From assembly GCA_002360495.1 (NCBI GenBank), contig DEQO01000135.1, positions 1 to 13,165 on the forward strand: a stretch of 13,165 bases of DNA, in the 5' to 3' direction. This DNA comes from Flavobacteriales bacterium UBA3364. Its GTDB lineage: Bacteria; Bacteroidota; Bacteroidia; Flavobacteriales_F; PHOS-HE28. Positions 6,259-13,165 of the stretch are shown in pieces. Within the stretch, counting starts at the first letter, position 1. Every line of letters starts with the position of its first letter. The translations under genes and the position numbers were made by a program. The notes beneath the pieces were generated by a model. That model saw only the letters and a program-made list of their open reading frames with translations. It ran no database searches and was not told the origin of the DNA.

Positions 6259-8541
6259 CTACCTCTTCCTCCGCATCAACAGCATGACCAACGCTGGAAG
6301 CAACAGCAGTTCGGCCACGAAGGCGAACCCGAGCGTGAGCGTGATCAGCACGCCCATGTAGAACACGCTGGCGAAATCCGAGAAGACAAGGGTGATGAAA
6401 CCGGAGAGCAACATCAAGCTGGTGACGGTGACCGCTTTGCCCGTGCGCAGGTACGTCCGTTTCAATGCGTAGGCCGGTGAAAGACCCTGCCAGAGATGTT
6501 GGCGTAAAGCGGCAAGCATGTGGATAGTGTCATCCTCAGCTATGCCGAAACTGATCGTGAAGATGATGGCGGTGCTCACCTTCAGGTCGATACCGAAGAG
6601 ACCCATAACACCTGCTATGAACACCAGTGGCACCAGATTGGGGATGAGGGCGACCAACACCATGCGCCAGTCCCGGAAGAACCAGAGCATGATCAGCGCG
6701 GTGAGGAGGATCGCGAGGCCCATACCGCGGATCATCTGGGTGCTCAAGGTGGCATTGTTGCGATCGATCAGGTAGGCCATCCCGGTCTGGTCGAAGCGGA
6801 CCAGTGTCGGGTCCGTATGTGCGATCACGAATCGTTCCAGCTCGGCGTTCTTGCCTTTATGGATGAAGCCACCTTCATCGACCGATCGTCCGGAGATGCG
6901 CGCCGAGGATCCGTCCGCGCTTACGATCGTCCCTAGTAGATCCCTGCCGAGCAGTTTGGTCCGTTTCGCCAGTCGGGCGCATTCCGCTGCATCCTCCGGA
7001 AGTCGATAGAAGGAACGATCACCCCCGTTGAACGCTTTGTTCAGGGACTTCATCACGGTGACCGGCGATACGATGCCACTGACATGGTAGCCCGTGTCGA
7101 GGTAGTTCTGCACGCGCTCCATCTCCTGCAGAACGGCAAGGTCCCAAATGGAGTGGGCGGGATCCGCCGTTCGTACCTCCATCTCGAAGGGGCGCACGCC
7201 ACCGAACCGTTCCTCGAACCAGACGAAACCTTGTTTCAGGGGGTCGTTCTTCGGCAGGTCCTCCAGCAGGTAATTGTTCACATGGATGCGTGACGCACCT
7301 GCGATGCCCATCGCGGAGATCACCGCAAAGCCGATCAGGATCGCACGTCGGTTGTGGATGGTCCAACGGAAGAGGGCAGGCAGGCGGCTGTCCCACGGAG
7401 AGGTCGCATTCGTTGCTGGCAATAGTTTCCTCGGGTCGGTGAGGATCAACAACGCCGGAAGCAATGTGAAGGCGAGGCAGAACGCCACCAGCACACCGAT
7501 CGCGGTATACAGTCCGAATTCCTGAAGAGGAGGGATGCTCGCGGTGCCCAACGTTGCGAAGCCGATCCCACTGGTCAATGCGGTCAGAAAGGTCGGCAGG
7601 CCGACTTCGTAGTAGGTGACGGCGATCGCCCGGATGCGGGGAACGCCATTGCGGATCTCCTCCAGGTAGCACTCGAGGATGTGGACCACATCGCTCATGC
7701 CCACAACGAAAAGAATGGTCGGCAGAAGCATGGTCAGGATCCCCAGCGGCTTGCCCAACGCCGTCATGAAGCCGATCTGCCACAGGATCGCCAGACCCAC
7801 CACGGCGATGGGGACCACCACGCCATGCACGCTCCGGAACCCGGACCAGAGGAATACCGCCAGTAGCAGAATGGAGGCGGAGAGGAAGAACAGCGTCTCC
7901 ATCACCATGGTGTTGATGTAGTGGTCCTGGCCAACGATGCGGCCGACGATCCTGGCATCGGGAAAACCCGTGTCGGCCAGCACACCTCTGACCCCGACCA
8001 ACAGCGAATCACATTTCGCCTTCGACAAACCGGGTTCCGCGTTCAGGACAACGAGCATCGCCGTGGCATCGTCGGTGAAGAAAAAGTCCCTGACCCGCGG
8101 ATCGTTCCAGATGCGGGCCGAATCCAACGGGATCAGCGAGTCGTTCCAGAACCGGAGGTAAGGTGTCTCGAATGCCCCGATGGGCGTGATGATCGGTTCG
8201 GACATGCGCGTCGGCGACAGCACCTTCATCACCAGCGGCAGTCGCTCCAGTCCGGCAGCCAGCGAATCCACGCGGGTGAGCAACGCGCGCTCGAACACGC
8301 CCTGCTCCCGTTCGATGCCGAACATCAGGAAATCGTTGTCGTAGCCGAACCGCTCGCGGAACTCCATGTAGCGGTCCAGCTCCGGGTCGCTCTTCGGGAA
8401 GAACTTCTCGAAGTCGTAGTCTACCCGGACATTGCGTAACGCCAGCCCGAACAGGATGCTGCAAACAGCCAGCACCCCCAGGGTGGTCCACGCGTTGCGC
8501 GGAGTGAGCAGGCGTTCCAGGCGTTCGATACCGGTGGTCAT
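6259..8541 (-). CDS. RND-superfamily (MMPL-type) exporter
   Basis: This 760-residue inner-membrane protein has the two-fold RND layout. One membrane helix (about residues 18-37) is followed by a large extracytoplasmic loop (about 40-212) and a block of five helices (about 215-368); then helix 7 (about 400-416), a second loop (about 420-620) and a last block of five helices. That gives twelve in total. The two fourth-helix motifs, FVVGMSDVVHILECYLEE (acidic residue near 284) and SFGIAEDDTIHMLAAL, are where proton-relay acids sit in the hydrophobe exporter branch (HAE3/MMPL, includes predicted lipid or hopanoid exporters). Length and lack of a partner adaptor gene fit that branch rather than AcrB-type pumps, which are about 1,040 residues. 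Substrate unknown; lipids or hydrophobic molecules are likely by family. The start is ATG 8539-8541; a TTG ten codons upstream is possible but less likely. It diverges from the WG-repeat gene. Confidence 0.92.
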   Translation of the reverse strand: MTTGIERLERLLTPRNAWTTLGVLAVCSILFGLALRNVRVDYDFEKFFPKSDPELDRYMEFRERFGYDNDFLMFGIEREQGVFERALLTRVDSLAAGLERLPLVMKVLSPTRMSEPIITPIGAFETPYLRFWNDSLIPLDSARIWNDPRVRDFFFTDDATAMLVVLNAEPGLSKAKCDSLLVGVRGVLADTGFPDARIVGRIVGQDHYINTMVMETLFFLSASILLLAVFLWSGFRSVHGVVVPIAVVGLAILWQIGFMTALGKPLGILTMLLPTILFVVGMSDVVHILECYLEEIRNGVPRIRAIAVTYYEVGLPTFLTALTSGIGFATLGTASIPPLQEFGLYTAIGVLVAFCLAFTLLPALLILTDPRKLLPATNATSPWDSRLPALFRWTIHNRRAILIGFAVISAMGIAGASRIHVNNYLLEDLPKNDPLKQGFVWFEERFGGVRPFEMEVRTADPAHSIWDLAVLQEMERVQNYLDTGYHVSGIVSPVTVMKSLNKAFNGGDRSFYRLPEDAAECARLAKRTKLLGRDLLGTIVSADGSSARISGRSVDEGGFIHKGKNAELERFVIAHTDPTLVRFDQTGMAYLIDRNNATLSTQMIRGMGLAILLTALIMLWFFRDWRMVLVALIPNLVPLVFIAGVMGLFGIDLKVSTAIIFTISFGIAEDDTIHMLAALRQHLWQGLSPAYALKRTYLRTGKAVTVTSLMLLSGFITLVFSDFASVFYMGVLITLTLGFAFVAELLLLPALVMLLMRRKR

Positions 8542-8568
8542 CAACAGGCGATGTTCGATCGCGGTGCG

Positions 8569-8576
8569 CAAAGGTG
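8569..8576 (-). promoter_or_regulatory. Candidate -7 box for the RND exporter gene
   Basis: On the minus strand CACCTTTG matches TAnnTTTG except for its first base and lies 27 bases upstream of the exporter ATG. It is the mirror image of the plus-strand TACCTTTG at 8601-8608: the shared ACCTTTG and CAAAGGT heptamers are 26 bases apart. No -33 box is evident at the expected distance. Confidence 0.3.
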
Positions 8577-8600
8577 GGCAAGCGCAGAATAGGTCCCGGC

Positions 8601-8608
8601 TACCTTTG
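8601..8608 (+). promoter_or_regulatory. Candidate -7 box for the TPR-WG gene
   Basis: TACCTTTG is an exact match to the Bacteroidota -7 consensus TAnnTTTG and lies 7 bases before the ATG at 8616. No TTG is found 17-23 bases upstream, and the leader would be nearly absent, so it is a candidate only. Confidence 0.35.
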
Positions 8609-8615
8609 TCCGTTG

Positions 8616-10763
8616 ATGCTCCGAATTGTTCTGCGTTCCGCCTGTGCTGCGGGCTTCTTCCTGTCGCTTCTCCCGTTGTTCGCCGGTAAGCTGGAGAAGG
8701 GTTTCAAGGCCCTTGAACAGCATGATTATTTCAAGGCACGGGAGATCTTCCGTAAGCAGGTGAAGAAGCACCCCGCTGCGGCGTGGTATGGTCTGAGTGT
8801 CATTACCGGACGGGCGAACAATCCCTTCTTCGATCTTGATTCCGCCTACCAGTTCATCTTGAAGGCCGATCTCGCGTTCACCGAGGCATCGGACAAGGAG
8901 CGCATCACGATCGGTGGGGTGGGTGTCAGCCATACATCCATTGAGGCGCAGCGGAACCATGTGTACGACATGGCATGGGATGTCGCCCGGGGACAGAACA
9001 CGATCAGCGCCTATAAAAGCTACCTGGAGCGTTACCCGTCCGGTACCCGCGGTGATGAGGCGCGGACCATCATGCATCACATGGCCTTCCAGGAGGCACG
9101 TACGGCCAATACGGCCGCGGCCTATCAGGCCTTCATCAATGGCTATCCCGGGGCCCGGGAGATCCACGAGGCACGCACCCGCCACCAGGAAGCCGTCTAC
9201 CTGGAAGCCACGTCCGGCAAGGACCTTGCATCCTATGTCGCTTTCATCACGGATCATCCGGAGAACCCCAATGTGCGGCAGGCCGAGGACGAGGTCTATC
9301 GCCTGAGCACGCCCTCCAGAACGATCCAGGAGTACCGGAAGTTCATCGCCGATCATCCGCAGAACCACCGTGTGCCCGATGCCTGGCGAAGCATCTACGA
9401 GGTGTACAGCAGGGATCTCAGCGTTGGGACCATCACCAAGTTCGTCGCGGACTTTCCCGACTACCCCTTCATGGAGGAATTGGTGGACGATTACAAGACC
9501 GCCAGCCTTGAGTTGTTCCCCTTCAGGCGGGAGGGGAAATGGGGCTTCATCGATGCGGAAGGAACGGAGCGGGTGAAAGCCGAGTACGAATGGGTGGAGG
9601 CCTTCACCGGCGGTCAGGCGCTCGTTAGCCGCGATGGGCGTGTGGGGACCATCAACAGGACGGGGAGAGTGGTCATACCGATCGAATACGACGAAGTGAA
9701 CGATGCGGTGGAAGGAACAAGTACCGTGGAACGTGCCGGGCGCGTCGGTGCGGTCGACCATAGCGGCGATCTTGTCGTGCCCATGATCTTCACGGACCTC
9801 GGTGATTTTTCCGAAGGTCTTGCCTATGCGGAGGATCATGGACGCTACGGTTACGTGAATGCACGCGGCGAGACCGTCATTGGTGTCGGCTACACTTCCG
9901 CAGGCACGTTCCACAACGGTCTTGCCGTGGTGGAGAATGAAGGCCGTTTCGGGGTGATCGATCGCCAGGGTACGATCGTGATCCCTGCGGAGTACGATTG
10001 GGTGGAGGGTTTCGAACAGCGGCGATCACGGGTGCGCAAGGCCGGCCGCATGGGAATGCTGAGCGCATACGGGGATGTCCTTCTTGACGTGACGCATGAT
10101 CACATCGGCGCGTTCAATGATGGCCTTGCCTTGGTCGTGGATGGCGAGCGTTGCGGATACGTTGATACGACCGGACACTTCGCCATTCCACAGGAATACG
10201 AGGCAGCAACGGATGTGGCGACCTGGGGGGATTTCCACAACAAGAGGGCGGAGGTCCAGTTGGGCGGTAAGCGCGGTCTGGTGAACCTGCGCAACGAAAA
10301 GGTCGTCCCGTGCCAGTATGTTGATGTCGGTCCGGCGGACGGCCATTTGGTGCCGGTGCGGAAGAAAGTGAAGTGGGGTTATGTCGATCGGCGGGGATCG
10401 GTCGTTGTGGAACCGAAGTACGATCACGCATGGGAGATGATCGGCGGCCTGGCGCGCGTGAAGATCGGCGAGCAGTTCGGCGCGATCGACAGCTTGGGGA
10501 ACGAGGTCGTTCCCGTGCGGTCCACCAGTCTATCCGACGTCCGTTTCGGCTATCTGGTCGCTGGGGAAGCCGGTGGTCTGGGGTTGATCGATCGGACAGG
10601 TAACACGGTTGTTCCAGCGCAGTACAGCGCTGTGTTGTTGGAGAACGAACGTATCGCGCGTGTCGAACGCAACGGGCTTTTCGGCTACCTGCGGTTGTCC
10701 GATGGCCGCTTCATCTGGAAGGAAGAAGGCTTCGATACACCGCCGCCGGGATCACCGCAGTAG
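8616..10763 (+). CDS. Secreted protein with TPR-like N-terminus and about twelve WG repeats
   Basis: The 715-residue product starts at ATG 8616-8618 with a hydrophobic signal segment (MLRIVLRSACAAGFFLSLLP), then a helical region to about residue 290. This opens with a TPR-like unit (KGFKALEQHDYFKAREIFRK) and continues with repeats of the form Y-x-x-(F/Y)-(I/L)-x-x-(Y/H)-P, such as YKSYLERYPSG, YQAFINGYPG, YVAFITDHPENP and YRKFIADHPQNH. From about residue 304 to 705 come some twelve WG-type repeats of about 30-35 residues, each built on G-x-x-G-(F/Y/V)-(I/V)-(D/N) then G-x-x-V-(V/I)-(P)-x-x-Y; examples are GKWGFIDAEG, GRFGVIDRQG and VKWGYVDRRG. WG repeats are common in Bacteroidota exported proteins, with function unestablished. 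No sorting domain follows the repeats, so a periplasmic or outer-membrane-facing location is inferred. The gene is divergent from the RND exporter and its stop overlaps the adhesin gene. Confidence 0.9.
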   Translation: MLRIVLRSACAAGFFLSLLPLFAGKLEKGFKALEQHDYFKAREIFRKQVKKHPAAAWYGLSVITGRANNPFFDLDSAYQFILKADLAFTEASDKERITIGGVGVSHTSIEAQRNHVYDMAWDVARGQNTISAYKSYLERYPSGTRGDEARTIMHHMAFQEARTANTAAAYQAFINGYPGAREIHEARTRHQEAVYLEATSGKDLASYVAFITDHPENPNVRQAEDEVYRLSTPSRTIQEYRKFIADHPQNHRVPDAWRSIYEVYSRDLSVGTITKFVADFPDYPFMEELVDDYKTASLELFPFRREGKWGFIDAEGTERVKAEYEWVEAFTGGQALVSRDGRVGTINRTGRVVIPIEYDEVNDAVEGTSTVERAGRVGAVDHSGDLVVPMIFTDLGDFSEGLAYAEDHGRYGYVNARGETVIGVGYTSAGTFHNGLAVVENEGRFGVIDRQGTIVIPAEYDWVEGFEQRRSRVRKAGRMGMLSAYGDVLLDVTHDHIGAFNDGLALVVDGERCGYVDTTGHFAIPQEYEAATDVATWGDFHNKRAEVQLGGKRGLVNLRNEKVVPCQYVDVGPADGHLVPVRKKVKWGYVDRRGSVVVEPKYDHAWEMIGGLARVKIGEQFGAIDSLGNEVVPVRSTSLSDVRFGYLVAGEAGGLGLIDRTGNTVVPAQYSAVLLENERIARVERNGLFGYLRLSDGRFIWKEEGFDTPPPGSPQ

Positions 10764-13165
10764 GGTGACGTGCCCTGTAAGGCGTTCAGCTTTCACACCG
10801 GTCGGAGCAAGGACCTTGTAGTGGAGCGTCCACACGTACACGCCATCCTGCGAAGCCACATTGTTGTAGCTGCCGTCCCAGCCCTCGGCGCGGTCGGTGA
10901 TCGTTGCGATCCGTTCTCCCCAGCGATCGAAGATGTACAGTTCGTAGCTGTCCACCGGTCCGGCCAGCGAAGGCAGGAACACGTCGTTGATCCCATCGTT
11001 GTTCGGCGTGAAGGCGTCCGGTACGAACACATAGGTGTCGCAATCACCGGCGCTGATCACCACGCTGGACGTCGCATTGATGCAGGTTCCCGTGGCGGTC
11101 ACGGAATACGTCCCCGGTGCGCTGATCGAGAGCAACGGACCGGTGGCCCCTGTGCTCCACACATAGGACGCTCCGGGAATGAAGGATGGCTCCAACACAT
11201 CGAATGACCCGGGACAGATGCTGCGCTCCTCGCCGAGGTCCAGTTCGGTGATCACGGCCTGTGTTCGCACGATCACCATGTCGCTGGCGATGCACCCCAT
11301 GCTATCGATCGCCACCGTGTAGCTACCGGCTTCACTGACACTGATGGTCGGACCTGTTTCCCCGGTCGACCAGGAGATCGCACCTCCGTTGTCCGGGACC
11401 GCCAGATCCAAGGAAGTGCCTTCGCAAATGGTCACGTCCGGTCCGAGGTCCGGCGCTTCAAGATCGAGCACGGCCACATGCACGTCATCCTGTGCCAAAC
11501 AGCCAGCAACGGTGATCGTCACGTCGTACGTTCCTGCTATGCCGACATCGATCGTCGGCGTCGTCGCACCGGTGGACCACACATATGCCGCACCCTGCAC
11601 GGTGGCGTCCAACTGCGTTGTGGAACCCGCGCAGATCGTCCGGTCGACACCCAGCTCAAGGACGTTGGGATCGAACACGGTGATCTGGATGCTGTCGCGT
11701 ACCGTGCATCCGTTGCGCTCCACATCGACCCAATACGGTCCTGCACTTGAGATCGTTCGCGTGTCGAGTGTCGAACCATCGTCCCAGTGATAGGTCGCTC
11801 CGCTCTCCGTTGCGGTAAGTACGAGGGAAGCACCTTCGCAGATCGTGGCATCGTCACCCAGGTCCGGCGCGGGGCCATCCAGGAGACTGACCAATGCTTC
11901 GTCGGAAGAACTGCATCCGTTCACGTTCACGGTAACGGTGACCTCGCCGGCCGTTCCGATGGACAGCATCGGCTCGGAGGATCCGTCCTGCCAGAAATAG
12001 CTCGCGTCCGCAACGGTGGCATCGAACACAGCAAGAGAACCCGGGCATATCTGGAGATCAGGTCCCAGATCAACCGAGGGCAGCGGATTGAAGTCGATGG
12101 CGATCGCATCCGCCACCATGCATTGACCGACAATGGCCTCAACGGAATACATGCCGCTGGTAGAAACCGTGCGCACGGCATCGGAAGAGCCGTCCTCCCA
12201 TTGCACCACGGCACCGGGTAGTGAGGCGTTCAGCTGATGCGTTTGCCCTTCGCACAACGACAGGTCAGGTCCCAGGTCCACAGTGCCGGGATCATTGTAT
12301 GCAATGGTGATGGTATCGGTCGCATCGCATCCCGAGCTACCTGCGAAGACGACCCAATACGTTCCCGGATCGGTCACGGTGAACGAAGGAGCAACGGTCA
12401 CATCATTCCATGTCGCTGTGCCATTTCCAAGCGGTACGATGAGTTCCAGAGTTTGCCCTGCACAGAGCGTTGTATCCGGTCCGAGGTCTATCGATAGGGA
12501 CCCGAAGGTCACCTGCACCACATCCGTTGCGACGCAACCGTTCAGGTCGACATCCACGGAATACGTACCCGAGGTGCTCACGTCCAGCGTGGCCGAAACC
12601 GCTCCGGTGCTCCATGAGTAGGTGGCTCCTGCCCATGTTGCATCGAGGGTGACACTTGTCTCTCCTTCACAATACGTCTGGTCCGGTCCCAGGTCGATCT
12701 GCGGTGTTGGGTACACTAACACGTTGATCGTATCGCTTACCACGCAAGTACCTTGGGAGACATCCACCCAATACGTCCCCGTGGCGGTTACTTCGAGCGT
12801 GGAAGTTCCATCACCGGTATTCCAGAGATAGGAGGCGCCGGCGATGGTGGCATCCAGGATGATCGCATCATCCTCGCATCCGACGATGTCGGGACCCAGA
12901 TCGATCGCATCCGGCGTGAGTACCGTAATGTCGATCGCATCGGAAGCCACACAGCCGTTGAGGTCCACATCCACGGAATAGGTCCCCGTTGTCGTTGCGG
13001 TCAATGTCGGGGTCACCGCACCAGTGCTCCATGAGTAGGTGGCACCGGGCCATGTAGCATCGAGGACGATGTCTTCACCAGCGCACAACGTCGCATCGTT
13101 GCCCAGCGCTACTTGCGGCATCGGGTCCACGGTCACCACCACGGTATCGCTCACACTGCATTGCC
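10752..13165 (-). CDS. Multi-repeat adhesin-like surface protein with T9SS type B (CHU_C) sorting domain, 5' end outside window
   Basis: The frame is open to the right edge, so only about 803 C-terminal residues are seen. They comprise ten repeats of about 70 residues, each opening with (I/V)DLGPDxxxCxG, having a central Y-x-W-S-T-G-A strand and closing with GTYSVDVxxNGC. The paired Cys may form a disulfide in each unit. These are Ig/PKD-like beta modules of the kind seen in Bacteroidota gliding or adhesion proteins of the SprB type. The last 92 residues are a gliding-motility-associated C-terminal (CHU_C, type B) domain: FTPNNDGINDVF, YELYIFDRWGERI, GWDGSYNN, DGVYVWTLHYK. By family knowledge this directs T9SS secretion and surface attachment. 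The stop (10752-10754) lies 9 bases inside the convergent WG-repeat gene. The frame translation beginning at GTG 13152-13154 is not a true start. Confidence 0.92.
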   Translation of the reverse strand, partial: QCSVSDTVVVTVDPMPQVALGNDATLCAGEDIVLDATWPGATYSWSTGAVTPTLTATTTGTYSVDVDLNGCVASDAIDITVLTPDAIDLGPDIVGCEDDAIILDATIAGASYLWNTGDGTSTLEVTATGTYWVDVSQGTCVVSDTINVLVYPTPQIDLGPDQTYCEGETSVTLDATWAGATYSWSTGAVSATLDVSTSGTYSVDVDLNGCVATDVVQVTFGSLSIDLGPDTTLCAGQTLELIVPLGNGTATWNDVTVAPSFTVTDPGTYWVVFAGSSGCDATDTITIAYNDPGTVDLGPDLSLCEGQTHQLNASLPGAVVQWEDGSSDAVRTVSTSGMYSVEAIVGQCMVADAIAIDFNPLPSVDLGPDLQICPGSLAVFDATVADASYFWQDGSSEPMLSIGTAGEVTVTVNVNGCSSSDEALVSLLDGPAPDLGDDATICEGASLVLTATESGATYHWDDGSTLDTRTISSAGPYWVDVERNGCTVRDSIQITVFDPNVLELGVDRTICAGSTTQLDATVQGAAYVWSTGATTPTIDVGIAGTYDVTITVAGCLAQDDVHVAVLDLEAPDLGPDVTICEGTSLDLAVPDNGGAISWSTGETGPTISVSEAGSYTVAIDSMGCIASDMVIVRTQAVITELDLGEERSICPGSFDVLEPSFIPGASYVWSTGATGPLLSISAPGTYSVTATGTCINATSSVVISAGDCDTYVFVPDAFTPNNDGINDVFLPSLAGPVDSYELYIFDRWGERIATITDRAEGWDGSYNNVASQDGVYVWTLHYKVLAPTGVKAERLTGHVTLLR
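11060..13115 (-). repeat. Tandem array of ten ~70-residue Ig/PKD-like modules in the adhesin gene
   Basis: Each module is about 205-215 bases and begins with the LGPD-x-x-x-C-x-G signature, the first near 13,100 and the tenth near 11,230. The signature varies at the third to sixth residues (LGNDATLCAG, LGPDTTLCAG, LGVDRTICAG, LGEERSICPG). The upstream extent is unknown because the gene continues beyond the window. Confidence 0.85.
12534..12653 (-). repeat. Recently duplicated module segment, second copy at 12951-13070
   Basis: Positions 12534-12653 and 12951-13070 align without gaps at an offset of 417 bases, exactly 139 codons or two modules. They include an identical 20-base run (GTGCTCCATGAGTAGGTGGC). 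The two modules read ATYSWSTGAV and GTYSVDVDLNGCVA in both cases, while the module between them is clearly more divergent. This points to a two-module duplication or to gene conversion between alternate modules. Confidence 0.7.

Noticed and set aside
6259..8541. AcrB-type multidrug RND pump
   Set aside because: The protein is far shorter than AcrB (about 1,040 residues) and has no adaptor or outer-membrane channel gene beside it; the MMPL/HAE3 branch fits better.
8541..9914. A 457-codon open frame on the minus strand opposite the TPR-WG gene
   Set aside because: The plus-strand frame has a signal peptide and clear TPR/WG repeats, while this one has none and its composition is a mirror of the GC-rich coding strand. 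It is antisense openness.
11060..13115. CRISPR array or non-coding tandem repeat
   Set aside because: The repetition is at protein level, about 210 bases per unit with variable DNA sequence and a continuous frame, so it is a modular protein.

Overview
The window looks like chromosomal DNA from a GC-rich member of the Bacteroidota, probably an uncultured Flavobacteriales-type lineage. Three things point there. Two large secreted proteins end in the two kinds of type IX secretion (T9SS) C-terminal domain. Several genes are preceded by candidate Bacteroidota promoter boxes of the form TAnnTTTG (here mostly TACCTTTC or TACCTTTG). The trmD-rplS pair is typical of this phylum but is common in bacteria generally, so it is supporting context only.

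Layout from left to right. Positions 1-221 hold no gene I can defend. Positions 222-860 (minus) are a decayed IS630-family transposase with an in-frame nonsense codon and no C-terminal half. Positions 1071-3497 (minus) encode an 808-residue secreted beta-propeller-like protein with a type A sorting domain. Clusters of a GTCCAT half-site lie on both sides of it. A small GlsB/YeaQ/YmgE-family membrane protein (3767-4006), ribosomal protein bL19 (4081-4452) and the tRNA methyltransferase TrmD (4544-5251) follow, all on the minus strand. A strong terminator lies behind rplS and a hairpin lies between trmD and rplS.

On the plus strand, 5394-6113 encodes a small secreted helical-repeat protein closed by a terminator. 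An RND/MMPL exporter (6259-8541, minus) and a TPR-WG-repeat secreted protein (8616-10763, plus) diverge from a short shared promoter region. The right end, 10752-13165 (minus), is the C-terminal part of a large multi-repeat adhesin-like protein with a type B sorting domain. Its 5' end lies outside the window, and its stop overlaps the stop of the WG-repeat gene by 12 bases.

Functionally, trmD and rplS are translation housekeeping genes. The others are mostly envelope or exported proteins with no obvious shared pathway. I did not find a convincing new multi-gene system. The least-explained signals are the GTCCAT half-site clusters flanking the 808-residue gene and the trmD-rplS hairpin.
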